Shown here piece by piece: positions 25,839 to 35,100 of a stretch of 64,000 nt of DNA. A program made the translations under genes and the position numbers. The notes beneath the pieces are model-generated. The model worked only from the letters and a program-made list of their open reading frames with translations. It made no database searches and was not told the origin of the DNA. Numbering within the stretch: the first letter of the stretch is position 1; each line of letters opens with the position of its first letter. The DNA is from Clostridia bacterium (GTDB lineage Bacteria > Bacillota > Clostridia > Monoglobales > Monoglobaceae). Location: assembly GCA_017456605.1 (NCBI GenBank), contig JAFTJA010000003.1:21137-85136 (forward strand), given 5' to 3'.

Positions 25839-26864
25839 TTATTTTATTTCTTTCCCAAAGTGAACACTCATTGCCCGAAGTTTTTCCATAAGGCTTTCGT
25901 ACTGAGCCAAATCAAGGGACTGAGCACCGTCGCAAAGAGCGTTTTTGGGGTCGTTGTGAACTTCTACAATAATACCGTCAGCACCCACAGCAAGTGCTGC
26001 AAGGGACAAAGGCCCAACCATCCAGCTGATTCCTGCAGAGTGAGAGGGGTCAACCACAACAGGAAGGTGACTCATCTTTTTTACTGCCGGGATTGCGCTG
26101 AGATCCAGAGTGTTTCGGGTGTAGGTTTCAAAGGTCCTGATGCCCCGTTCACAGAGAATGACGTTGTGGTTTCCGCCTGCCATAATGTATTCAGCAGACA
26201 TCAGCCATTCTTCAATGGTAGCAGAAAGTCCACGTTTCAAAAGAACAGGCTTTTGAATTTTGCCAAGCTCTTTAAGAAGGTCAAAATTCTGCATATTTCT
26301 TGCCCCCACCTGAATAATGTCCACGTTTTCGTTGAAGGTTTCAATAAGGGACGGGCACATAATTTCTGTGATTATGGGAAGACCGGTTTCGCGTCTTGCC
26401 TCTTTCAAAAGCTCAAGACCTTCAAGCTCGAGACCTTGGAAAGAGTAGGGCGATGTGCGAGGCTTGTATGCACCGCCGCGAAGCAATGATGCACCGTTTT
26501 TCTTTACGCTGTTTGCAACTGTGAGGATTTGCTCCTTTGATTCAACGCTGCAGGGCCCTGCCATAACTACGAAGCTTTTGCCGTCACCTATTTTTGCATC
26601 GCCGACATCTATCACAGTGTTGTTGGGATGAAATTTTCGGTTTGCCTTTTTGAACGGCTCCTGAACGCGCATAATGCGTTCTACATCCGGGTCAAGGAGG
26701 AGCCTGTCGGCGTCAAGGGCGTGGGTGTCGCCCACAAGACCCATAACGATGCTGTCTTTTCCTCGGATAAGGTCAATATCAAGACCTTTTTCTTTGAAAT
26801 CCGCCATCATTAGATTGAGTTTTTCTTCTGCGATAGTTGTTTTTGTTACGATTACCAAATTCAC
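25839..26864 (-). CDS. aroF: DAHP synthase, type I-beta with N-terminal ferredoxin-like domain
   Basis: A 341-residue first enzyme of the shikimate pathway, condensing PEP and erythrose-4-phosphate. Residues 1-70 form the small regulatory ferredoxin-like domain; the barrel follows with 'VVMAGPCSVESKEQIL', 'RGGAYKPRTSPYSFQGL', 'LLKRGLSATIEEWL' and 'PVVVDPSHSAGI'. In Thermotoga such enzymes are inhibited by Tyr and Phe. I place the start at GTG 26864, five bases after AGGAAAGG; the in-frame ATG at 26963 lies before the attenuator terminator and is not credible. It is the first structural gene of the operon. Confidence 0.93.
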   Translation of the reverse strand: MNLVIVTKTTIAEEKLNLMMADFKEKGLDIDLIRGKDSIVMGLVGDTHALDADRLLLDPDVERIMRVQEPFKKANRKFHPNNTVIDVGDAKIGDGKSFVVMAGPCSVESKEQILTVANSVKKNGASLLRGGAYKPRTSPYSFQGLELEGLELLKEARRETGLPIITEIMCPSLIETFNENVDIIQVGARNMQNFDLLKELGKIQKPVLLKRGLSATIEEWLMSAEYIMAGGNHNVILCERGIRTFETYTRNTLDLSAIPAVKKMSHLPVVVDPSHSAGISWMVGPLSLAALAVGADGIIVEVHNDPKNALCDGAQSLDLAQYESLMEKLRAMSVHFGKEIK

Positions 26865-26885
26865 CAAGACCTTTCCTGAATAAAT

Positions 26886-26925
26886 TAAATAAAAAAGAGA
26901 GCCCGTTTTGTATAACGAGCTCTCT
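26886..26925 (-). terminator. Attenuator terminator of the aromatic amino acid operon
   Basis: On the minus strand a 12-bp stem (arms at 26925-26914 and 26907-26896, one G-U pair, six-base loop) is followed by six U. It lies between the leader peptide stop and aroF, so full transcription needs read-through. An alternative pairing is visible: GGGCUGA (about 26970) with the region UUUAGC...AGCUC that includes the 5' arm of the terminator. Confidence 0.85.
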
Positions 26926-26944
26926 GCTAAATTTTGAAATTGTG

Positions 26945-27085
26945 CTAAATAGTTGGCGCACATATCAGCCCATTATACTTAAAGTTTTTTGCAAAGTAAA
27001 AATAACCATAGCTAAAATAAAAGCTAAGGCTGATAAAGTAAAAGAAATATTTAACTGTACTTGAAAGTGCATTTGACAGTTTCAT
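26945..27085 (-). CDS. Phe/Tyr-rich leader peptide of the aromatic operon (46 residues)
   Basis: ATG at 27085 is preceded by GAAAGGA nine bases upstream and ends at TAG 26947-26945. The peptide has 8 Phe (14,15,17,22,24,29,31,35) and 7 Tyr (13,16,23,26,28,30,37), 13 of them within residues 13-31, and no Trp. Such density in a short translated leader, in front of a terminator and of genes for Phe and Tyr synthesis, is the signature of attenuation in which a ribosome starved for Phe-tRNA or Tyr-tRNA stalls and prevents the terminator from forming. Residues 39-46 overlap the presumed antiterminator 5' arm, so a ribosome that reaches the stop would block it. The mechanism is inferred. Confidence 0.85.
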   Translation of the reverse strand: MKLSNALSSTVKYFFYFISLSFYFSYGYFYFAKNFKYNGLICAPTI

Positions 27086-27115
27086 ATTTGTGCGTCCTTT
27101 CGACCATTTCAAAAT

Positions 27116-27144
27116 ATTTTAGCACATTAAAGCAATAAAGTCAA
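27116..27144 (-). promoter_or_regulatory. Sigma-A promoter of the aromatic amino acid operon
   Basis: On the minus strand TTGACT (27144-27139) and TAAAAT (27121-27116) are spaced by 17 bases. Transcription would start near 27109, about 24 bases before the leader-peptide ATG. Confidence 0.8.
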
Positions 27145-27204
27145 GACCTTTTTAGAAAAAATTTAATAGGGTTTAAAGTAATGTTTTAAGACATGGGCGC
27201 GTTT

Positions 27205-27585
27205 TTATAAGATTTCTTCTATGCTGAAGCCTTCCTGGTGGGGAATGTGGTCAAGGAGCATAGTAAACATAATAAATTCGCCAAAAAAGTCGGGTTTTTC
27301 CTGCAAAGTCGCAAAAGCCCTGCTTTGTTTCAGCGAAATTTCAATCTCCTCTATGTTCTTTGTTGAAATGGTGAGAGAAGCCCACACTCGTTTTTTGTCC
27401 CACTGCTTTTGTATCCGGTCTATGTTTTCAATCACGCTGTCCCAACGGTCGGAACTTGCAAGGGTGAGGGTTTCTTCGCAGAGGGCATTTATACTTTCGG
27501 CAAGGGTAAACATTATATATGAATGGATGCCTATGAATACAAATATTATCAGCAAAATCACAATTGACAAAACCAATGCTTTCAT
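27205..27585 (-). CDS. DUF4363-type membrane-anchored protein
   Basis: A 126-residue protein with a single N-terminal membrane helix (about 5-28, 'LSIVILLIIFVFIGIHSYIMF') and a helical outer domain containing 'WDSVIENIDRIQKQWDKKRVWASLTISTKNIEEIE'. This pattern is that of DUF4363, a family often encoded directly after DUF421 proteins in spore-forming Clostridia. It overlaps the DUF421 gene by four bases. Function unknown. Confidence 0.75.
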   Translation of the reverse strand: MKALVLSIVILLIIFVFIGIHSYIMFTLAESINALCEETLTLASSDRWDSVIENIDRIQKQWDKKRVWASLTISTKNIEEIEISLKQSRAFATLQEKPDFFGEFIMFTMLLDHIPHQEGFSIEEIL

Positions 27586-28280
27586 CGCTTTTTACGCTCC
27601 TTGTGGGTATCATTTTTGATAATTACAATTTCGCCCGTGCGGTCGGCCGTCATACAGAAAATGTGAGAGGCGTCCGGGATTTTTCGGCTCTTTAGCTGTT
27701 TTGTCAGCCATTCCCGATTGAAACCAAGCCGGCGCAAATTGTTGTCGTTTATGTGCCCGTTGTCAATGAGTACATAGCTGATGAAGTTTTGTGAAGCGGG
27801 GACAATTTTTAAGTCCCGGGGAGTTGCCGGCCCGAAATCGGGCTTTGGAATAACACTCACGTTGCCGTTGGTTTCCATTATTACATAATCCACCTCTGCA
27901 AGAGAGGTTGCTCCTGTATTTCTTACGGTTTCCATAAGGTCGTTGAGGTTGAAACGCTGGCGTGCCATCTCCTTTTGATTAATTTTTCCTTTTTCATAAA
28001 AAACGCTGGGAGTGCCGAAAAATATTTTTCGCAAGGCAAAGTTTTTATACGCACCAAATGAAAGCAGCATCTCAAGAACAAGGAGAAGAGCTATGGCAAG
28101 CAGACTGCTGATTATGGGCTGTGAGGTATCCTGAATGGGCAGTGCCGCAACCTCTGAAATAACAATGGTTACAACAAGCTCTGAGGGTTCAAGCTCTCCT
28201 ATCTGGCGTTTGCCCAGCATCCTGAGAGAAATGATGACGAAAAAATACATTATGATGGTACGGATAAATGTTACGAACAA
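27582..28280 (-). CDS. DUF421 (YetF-type) membrane protein
   Basis: A 232-residue protein with three N-terminal membrane helices and a cytoplasmic domain: 'YFFVIISLRMLGKRQIGELEPSELVVTIVISEVAALPIQD' is the family block, and 'PSVFYEKGKINQKEMARQRFNLNDLMETVRNTGATSLAEVDYVIMETNGNVSVI' the soluble part. Relatives (YetF, YdfS, YkjA) include proteins with spore germination roles. It heads a two-gene unit and diverges from the SpoIID/PG-binding cluster. Confidence 0.85.
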   Translation of the reverse strand: MFVTFIRTIIMYFFVIISLRMLGKRQIGELEPSELVVTIVISEVAALPIQDTSQPIISSLLAIALLLVLEMLLSFGAYKNFALRKIFFGTPSVFYEKGKINQKEMARQRFNLNDLMETVRNTGATSLAEVDYVIMETNGNVSVIPKPDFGPATPRDLKIVPASQNFISYVLIDNGHINDNNLRRLGFNREWLTKQLKSRKIPDASHIFCMTADRTGEIVIIKNDTHKERKKR

Positions 28281-28419
28281 GCTATCACATCCATTCGAAA
28301 CTTTTTAAGGTTATTATTTCCTCAAAAGGCTTTTGGTATTCAGTGGCTTTTTTGACTTTCACGAAAAAACTTTTTGTGCATAAAATATTTTAGTAAAAAA
28401 AGTGAAAGGAGTGTATGTT

Positions 28420-28806
28420 TTGCCGGAAGGATATATTATTGTTCAGGTATACATAGCGGACCAGGCGATTCCCTTGGCAAATGCAAACGTAATTGTGTCA
28501 AAACCCACCGAAAGCGGTGAAGAGGTTGTGCGGATTATGAAAACCGACAGAAGTGGAAAAACGGCGATAATTGCTGTTCCCACGTCACCTGCGGCAAATT
28601 CGCAGACACCGGATGGTGGGGAAAGGTTTTTCAAATACAACATCCGGGTGGATTATCCGGGATACCGAACGGTGGAGAATGTAAATGTCCCCGTTTTTGA
28701 TGGCCAGACCTCTATCCAGCCCGTGGGAATGATACCTCTTGCTGAGGGGCAGGAAAAGGGCAAGACCGTTACGGTTATTGAGGAAGAACCCTTTGAAAAT
28801 GAATGA
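28420..28806 (+). CDS. Carboxypeptidase-regulatory-like domain protein
   Basis: About 128 residues, with 'GYIIVQVYIADQAIPLANANVIVSKPTESGEEVVRIMKTDRSGKTAII' and 'YNIRVDYPGYRTVENVNVPVFDGQTSIQPVGMIPL', a beta-sandwich of the kind seen in carboxypeptidase regulatory domains. I choose TTG 28420, eight bases after AAAGGAG; a GTG at 28402 is possible but has no ribosome site. No signal peptide is seen. It is the first gene of a three-gene cluster with two peptidoglycan-binding proteins, so a role at the cell wall or spore cortex is inferred. Confidence 0.6.
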   Translation: MPEGYIIVQVYIADQAIPLANANVIVSKPTESGEEVVRIMKTDRSGKTAIIAVPTSPAANSQTPDGGERFFKYNIRVDYPGYRTVENVNVPVFDGQTSIQPVGMIPLAEGQEKGKTVTVIEEEPFENE

Positions 28807-28824
28807 AAAGGCAGGTGATTTGTG

Positions 28825-30222
28825 ATGGTAGGAAGACCATATATACCCGAGACGATAACCGTACATCTGGGTACTCCGGATTCGGATGCGGAAAATGTGA
28901 CAGTCAGCTTTGCGGATTACATAAAGAATGTGGCGTCAAGTGAGATTTTTCCCACCTGGCCGGAAAGTGCCCTGAGAGCAAACATCTATGCCCAGATTTC
29001 TTATGCACTCAACCGGATTTATACAGAGTGGTATCCCTCAAGGGGATACAATTTTGACATAACAAATTCTACGGCGTTTGACCAGTCGTTTGTGAAAAAC
29101 CGCGACATTTTTGAAAATATAAGCCGGATAGTTGATGAAATCTTCAATGATTATATCAGGCGTCAGGGGAATATTGAGCCGCTTTTTGCAGCATTTTGTG
29201 ACGGCCGTGAGGTGACCTGTGACGGGCTTTCACAGTGGGGGACGGTGGAACTTGCAAATCAGGGGCTTGGACCATATGACATTCTTACATATTATTATGG
29301 TGACGATATTGAGCTTGTTCAGGACGCTCCTATTCAGAATGTGACCGAAACCTATCCGGGCACTCCCCTTCGGATTGGCTCTTCCGGTCAGGAAGTGCGG
29401 ACAATACAGACTCAGCTAAACCGCATATCAAGAGACTATCCCCTTATTCCAAAAATTTCATCTGTTGACGGAGTATTTGGGGAAGAGACCGAGGATGCAG
29501 TGCGGAAATTTCAGGAAATTTTCAATTTGACTGCAGACGGAATAATAGGAAAGGCCACATGGTATAGGATAAAATCAATTTTTGTAGCAGTATCAAGACT
29601 TGGGGCACTCAATTCAGAGGGGATAAAGCTTGCGGATGTTTCAAAGAATTTTGTGACAGAAATAAGACCTGGGGAAACAGGAAATCCGGTGAGGGTTATA
29701 CAGTACTATCTGTCGGTTATTGCGACATATGACAACGCTGTGCCTGCTGTAAATATTGATGGGATATTTGGTCCTGCTACCGAAAATGCGGTAAGGAGCT
29801 TTCAGCAGAGCAGAGGTCTTCCCCAGACCGGAGTGGTAGATGAAGCAACCTGGGATGCACTCAGTAGTAGCTACCTTGGAATCTTAGAGAACTATCCGCC
29901 TCAGTTTTTGGCAGAGGAGTATTCACCATATCCGGGCACACCCCTGACTTTGGGAACCAGCTCGGATGCAGTCAGAGTTCTTCAAACGCGGCTTGATTTT
30001 ATATCAGGAGTTTATGAAAACATACCGTCGGTGGAGGTTACCGGATATTTTGGAGAGCAAACCCAAAATGCAGTTAATGCTTTCGCTACGGATGTGGGCG
30101 TGCCCTCAAAAGGATTTGTTGGACCTGTGCTTTGGGATTTGATAGAGGATACATACTTCAATCTTAAAAACGGCGACCTGAAAACACCGGGACAGTACCC
30201 GGGATATGCAGTGCAAGGTTAA
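28825..30222 (+). CDS. SpoIID-like protein with three peptidoglycan-binding domains
   Basis: A 465-residue protein. Residues about 10-165 resemble the SpoIID/LytB domain: 'VSFADYIKNVASSEIFPTWPESALRANIYAQISYALNRI' and later 'FCDGREVTCDGLSQWGTVELANQGLGPYDILTYYYGDD'. Three PG_binding_1 domains follow at about 180-250, 285-345 and 370-445, each with 'VDGVFGEETEDAVRKFQ'-type repeats. SpoIID proteins cut glycan strands in sporulation; the domain swap here with PG-binding repeats suggests cell-wall targeting. No signal peptide is visible. ATG 28825 has AGGTGA before it. Confidence 0.75.
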   Translation: MVGRPYIPETITVHLGTPDSDAENVTVSFADYIKNVASSEIFPTWPESALRANIYAQISYALNRIYTEWYPSRGYNFDITNSTAFDQSFVKNRDIFENISRIVDEIFNDYIRRQGNIEPLFAAFCDGREVTCDGLSQWGTVELANQGLGPYDILTYYYGDDIELVQDAPIQNVTETYPGTPLRIGSSGQEVRTIQTQLNRISRDYPLIPKISSVDGVFGEETEDAVRKFQEIFNLTADGIIGKATWYRIKSIFVAVSRLGALNSEGIKLADVSKNFVTEIRPGETGNPVRVIQYYLSVIATYDNAVPAVNIDGIFGPATENAVRSFQQSRGLPQTGVVDEATWDALSSSYLGILENYPPQFLAEEYSPYPGTPLTLGTSSDAVRVLQTRLDFISGVYENIPSVEVTGYFGEQTQNAVNAFATDVGVPSKGFVGPVLWDLIEDTYFNLKNGDLKTPGQYPGYAVQG

Positions 30223-30237
30223 AAGGGGGAATTTAAA

Positions 30238-30771
30238 ATGGAAAACAAGATTTATTTTTCATATCGTGACAATCCCAAAAATATTTATGAGCTTCAGACA
30301 TACTTGAGGTTTATATCGCGATACATAAGGGCTATTCCAGATGTAAAGCCCGACGGAATATACGGCCCGGAAACCGAAAACTCGGTCAGGGCTTTTCAGC
30401 AAAGATTTGGTCTCCCTGCTTCAGGGAATGCGGATTTTGAGACCTGGACGAATATTGTAGAGGTTTATGACGATTTGGTGAGAACTCACAAGGTTTTGAG
30501 GCCGGTGCACGTTTACCCCGTTGATATTCCAAATTTAAAAGAGGGGGATGACTTTGAGGAGATTTATGTCCTTCAGGTTATGCTGAGCCGTTTGGCAAAA
30601 ATATTTGGAAACATCCATCCGGTAAAGATTACGGGTGTATTCGACAGCGATACAAAAAAAGCGGTGGAGGATTTGGAAAAGTATTACAACAAAGAGTCAA
30701 AGGGCATTGTTGACAGAGAACTCTGGAACATTCTTGCGGATGTTTATAGTGGGTTTACCTACAACGATTGA
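30238..30771 (+). CDS. Protein with two peptidoglycan-binding domains
   Basis: A 177-residue protein made of two PG_binding_1-like repeats: residues 15-75 ('ELQTYLRFISRYIRAIPDVKPDGIYGPETENSVRAFQQRFGLPASG') and 103-170 ('YVLQVMLSRLAKIFGNIHPVKITGVFDSDTKKAVEDLEKYY'). No catalytic domain and no signal peptide. It follows the SpoIID-like gene by 15 bases with AAAGGGGG as ribosome site and looks like an extra wall-binding module of the same cluster. Confidence 0.75.
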   Translation: MENKIYFSYRDNPKNIYELQTYLRFISRYIRAIPDVKPDGIYGPETENSVRAFQQRFGLPASGNADFETWTNIVEVYDDLVRTHKVLRPVHVYPVDIPNLKEGDDFEEIYVLQVMLSRLAKIFGNIHPVKITGVFDSDTKKAVEDLEKYYNKESKGIVDRELWNILADVYSGFTYND

Positions 30772-30772
30772 G

Positions 30773-30801
30773 TTGACTTTTTGACATAATTTTGGTAAAA
30801 T
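30773..30801 (+). promoter_or_regulatory. Sigma-A promoter of trmB
   Basis: TTGACT (30773-30778) and TAAAAT (30796-30801) are 17 bases apart. A hairpin with arms AAATCACC and GGTGATTT lies in the transcribed leader (30815-30847); without a T-run it is probably not a terminator. Confidence 0.7.
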
Positions 30802-30887
30802 ATCAAAGAAAAAATCACCTTGGGGCAAAAGCTTCGGGGTGATTTGATTAAATAAGTGTCAACAGCTGACGGAATGGAGAGGATTTT

Positions 30888-31535
30888 ATGAGAATGCGAA
30901 GAAAAAAACACCGTGAGGAACGTATGGAAAGCTGTTCCTCCCTTATGATAAAAGACATTCTTGAATACAAAAACGATATAAAAGCTGTTTTTCCTGATGG
31001 CAAGCCCTTGCATATTGAGATAGGCTGCGGAAAAGGCGGGTTTATTCTTGAAATGGCAAAGAGAAACAAAGGCACAAACTATCTTGCATTTGAAAAAAAT
31101 CTTGATGTTTTGGTGCTTGCCATGGAGAAGATAAAAAATGAGGGACTTACCAATGTAAAGTTTGTTCCCGGGAATGCCGAAATTCTGGGCGAGATGGAAA
31201 CTGCCACAAAAGCTAGCCGGCTTTATATAAATTTTTGCGACCCGTGGAGCAAGCAGGGCTACAAAAAACGCAGACTTACCCACGAAAGGTATCTCACTAT
31301 ATATGAAAGAATTCTCGAAGAGGGCGGTGAACTGCATTTCAAAACGGACAATCGTGGGCTTTTTGAATTTTCCCTCAATTCCTTTTCGGATTTTGGGCTG
31401 AAATTAAAAAACATTACCCTCGATTTACACAACAGTGATTTCGAAGGTAATGTTATGACCGAATATGAAAAGCTCTTTTCAGAACAAGGACAGCCTATAT
31501 ACAGATGTGAGGCTATCTTTCGCGGGACTCGGTGA
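30888..31535 (+). CDS. trmB: tRNA (guanine-N7-)-methyltransferase
   Basis: A 215-residue SAM-dependent enzyme that methylates G46 of tRNA. It has 'LHIEIGCGKGGFILEMAKRN', 'FEKNLDVLVLAMEK', the signature 'LYINFCDPWSKQGYKKRRLTHERYL' and 'TDNRGLFEFSLNSF'. The length is standard. Its 3' end overlaps the convergent membrane-protein gene by 23 bases. Confidence 0.93.
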   Translation: MRMRRKKHREERMESCSSLMIKDILEYKNDIKAVFPDGKPLHIEIGCGKGGFILEMAKRNKGTNYLAFEKNLDVLVLAMEKIKNEGLTNVKFVPGNAEILGEMETATKASRLYINFCDPWSKQGYKKRRLTHERYLTIYERILEEGGELHFKTDNRGLFEFSLNSFSDFGLKLKNITLDLHNSDFEGNVMTEYEKLFSEQGQPIYRCEAIFRGTR

Positions 31536-31974
31536 GGAAAATATGAATTAGAATTCCTGCAGTTATTATATGAGAAATAAGGACAGAAATAAACGCATAT
31601 TCCGAGTTGAGCATAGGTTCCAAAAATCTTGTATGCTGAAAAAACCATCTGAAGATATAGCTCACTTTGACACCATAAAATGAAGCCGCATTGTTTATGT
31701 AAAGAAGTGTTGAAAATGCAGCATAAATGAGGAATGAAACCGCTGCGGGGATGGCGTATTCTGCCGTGGAAAACGTGTTTCGATAGACTTTTCTCCAGTT
31801 GCGGCGATAAAGATAAAGAAACAAAAGAAAGGCTGCAATGTTGAGGACAAAGCATACATAACGATAAATAACCACGGTTTCGCGGAAAATCATCAATGAA
31901 AATATTATTGAACAAAGAATAGACAAGCACAATGTCTTGATTGTTTCAATTACAGAGCTTGTTAAAATGTACAT
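31513..31974 (-). CDS. Small membrane protein of unknown function
   Basis: A 153-residue protein with four hydrophobic helices and a short basic loop 'RRNWRKVYRN'. No family is recognised. I prefer ATG 31974 with AAAGG nine bases upstream to the TTG at 31983. It converges with trmB and overlaps its last 23 bases. Codon use looks like that of the neighbours. Confidence 0.5.
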   Translation of the reverse strand: MYILTSSVIETIKTLCLSILCSIIFSLMIFRETVVIYRYVCFVLNIAAFLLFLYLYRRNWRKVYRNTFSTAEYAIPAAVSFLIYAAFSTLLYINNAASFYGVKVSYIFRWFFQHTRFLEPMLNSEYAFISVLISHIITAGILIHIFLTESRER

Positions 31975-32154
31975 AAAAGTCAACCTTTCTGTTCCTTTTT
32001 AATGAAATTATTTTACCACAATTTTTTCAAATGTTCAAGTGCAATATGAAAAATATTATACTTTTTCTTACTATATTCCAAGAAATTATATACATTTGTG
32101 TGTTAATATGTAATGGGAAATGTTTAATTTTGTTTCTTGAGGGAGGAAGTAAGA

Positions 32155-35100
32155 ATGAAAAAGTTTATTAGTTTGTTAACACTTGCGGCAATGCTGATTT
32201 CATTGTTTGCAGGAATTCCCGTTTCTGCGGCGGCAGATGCGGTTGTTTTTGAACAGACCTATGAAACGAATTGTACTGCGACAGATATGAAGACAGCACA
32301 TTCCGGAAGTGCTGAAATTATTACTGAGGAAGGTACAAACAACAAGGTTTTGAAATTTTATGCCCAGTCGGGAGATGTGGAAATGGGTGTTGCAGGTGCA
32401 GCGGACGGGATTGCATCTGATGTATTCACCATTCAGTTTGACGTGCGTGCGATAAAACCCAATGCCGGACTTGCCATTGCCATCAACAATCCGTATCAGT
32501 CAAGCCTCAGCGGTTTTGGCACACCTTATCTTTACCTTTTGTCGGCAGGAACTTTCTATACCGGACAAGTAGCCGGCAGCGGAGAGGTGGATGATAACTG
32601 GTATACTTTTTTGCTGACAGTTGATGCAAGCACTTTTAGAGAAAATAATACAACTCTCTCTAACGGAAATAGAAATATTGTAACTGCCAAGTATAAATTG
32701 CGCGGTGCAAGCAGCTGGACGACCTTTACATACAGCGGCTCGCTTACAAACGCGGGCGCCCGTATGGTAAATGATACTATACCTGCGAATATTCCGGAGG
32801 GAATCTCTTTTGCGACAATGGATGATTATGTAAGACCTCTTGGTAGCGGACTTACTTTTGCCGGCACAGAGTATCATCTTGACAACATCAAGGTTTGCCT
32901 TGACCCAGAATACACTGTTACCAATGCAGAAGAATCAGTAAGCGGAATAAAGAATATTTCATTTGGACTTGGAGCTGACTCAATGCAGAGAAATCTGGCA
33001 TGGTTTTCAGAGAGTGATGCCACTGGCACTGTAAAGTGGCAGAAAGCAGACGAGATGATTGACGGAGCTTTCACAAGTGCTGCAAACACAGTGACTGCAA
33101 CACGTGACAGCTGGGGTTATAATTATACCGGAACTCATTACAACAACAAGGCTACAATAACAGGTCTTGAACCGAATACCAAGTATTTTTATCAGCTGAC
33201 AAACGGTGACAACAAGACAAAGCTCATTCCCTTTGAAACAGGTGATGGAAAAAGCAGTTTCAGCTTTGCTTATGTTGCTGACCCTCAGATTGGTGCAAAT
33301 CAGCTTACCGTTGCAGAAGCGGGCGTTACTTGGGGAAGAACACTTAATCAAATTGCCACAGACCCTGTGTTTTCGGGAATTGATTTTATGATGTCGGGCG
33401 GTGACCAGATTAACTCACTTTCAGGCAGGTCGGGCGACCAGCCTATGTATGATGCTTACCTTGACCATGATGAGATGATGAGTATAGCAAATACAGGAGT
33501 TTTGGGTAACCACGACAACTATACAGAGGGCGGACATTATGTGCATTTTAATGAGCCAAACTTAGATGAAAATTACGGTGCTACATATTATGCAAATCAG
33601 AAGCTCAAAGGTGCAAACTACTACTTTGTGTATGATTCGATGCTTTGCATTGTTCTCAACCTTAACACATTTACTTTGACAAATCTGGGTTCAGCTGAGG
33701 CTGAAGCGATTGACAAAGCTGCGGCTGAAGAACACATTGAATACATCGAAAAGGTGCTTGAAGAAACAAAGGACAACAAGGAAATCAAATGGAAGGTTAT
33801 TTTGCAGCATCAGTCACCTTACGGCGGAAGCTATCATAACGATTATCAGTGGAATAATAGTTATGCGAACTCTTATGACCGTGATGAAGTTTTCCAGTTT
33901 ATGAATATAAGAAAGTATCTTATCCCGGCGTATTATGAAAACGGAATTGACCTTGTTCTTTCGGGTCATGACCATACATATACAAGAACGCATATCATAA
34001 AGCCCCAAAAGGATACTGACGGCAACTATACCGCGTGGTCAGAAATTACACCTTATAACAACACTTCGGGTTCCAATTATTATACCTACGAAGATGGAAC
34101 AACATCGCCAACCTTTGTTAACTGGACTGACCTTGACGGAGTAACCTATGACAAGCTCAAGGTTTCATCGAAACCCGTGAAGGTTACAAACCCCGATGGC
34201 GTTTTGCACGTTACAGGATCAACGGCATCTGGTTCGCAATGTAATGATAACACTGCGCCAAACCACTATGCGGCAGTGTCTTTGGGACACGAAGCAAAGC
34301 TTGAAGCCCTTGGGTTTGATGCAGGAATTCGCAGACAGGCGATAAAAATTGATGTAACACCAAAAACGCTTACCATTACAAACTATGGTCTTGGCGGCAA
34401 CACATCAGACGTTAACCCGGCTGATAATGTTCTTGATACATTTACAATAGAAAAAACTGATGCGATTGCTGTTCAGGGAATCGCACTTGAAAAAACGAGT
34501 ACAACCATTGCTCAAGGTATGACTGAAACTTTGGCTCCGGTATTCACACCGGCAGAGCCTGACAACAAGAACATAACATGGACATCAAATAATACATCTG
34601 TTGCAACAGTTGACCAGACAGGTAAAGTCACAGCAGTTGCAAAAGGTAATGCAACTATCACTGCAACAACTGCGGAGGGTGGCTATACTGCAACATGTGC
34701 TGTCACAGTTATTGAGAAGGTGGCAGTTACGGGTATTACACTTGATAAGACATCACTTTCAATAAACAAAGGTAGCACAAAGACTCTTTATGCAACAATT
34801 ACACCATCAAATGCAAGTGTACAGGATATAACCTGGACATCATCAAATGAAGGGGTTGCCACCGTCTCTGCAAACGGAAGTATCACGGGTGTTGAGGTTG
34901 GAACTGCAACCATTACTGCAACCACGAAGGACGGCGGGAAGATTGCAACCTGCAGCGTTACAATAACAAAAATACCTGTCACAAAGGTTTCCTTTGCGGT
35001 TTCTGCACTTACGGTTAATCCACTTAACGAACGCACAATGCAGCCCATGATTGAGCCATCTGATGCGACTTTCAAGACGGTTTCTTATGTATCGTCAAAT

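Noticed and set aside
26865..26963. Longer aroF starting at ATG 26963
   Set aside because: This start precedes the attenuator terminator, lies partly within the leader peptide gene and has no family support; GTG 26864 has AGGAAAGG.
26864..27144. T-box riboswitch before aroF
   Set aside because: No T-box sequence, specifier stem or UGG antiterminator bulge was found; the leader codes for a Phe/Tyr-rich peptide instead.
30815..30847. Terminator after the PG-binding cluster
   Set aside because: The stem is good but there is no T-run, and it lies downstream of the trmB promoter, so I treat it as a leader hairpin.
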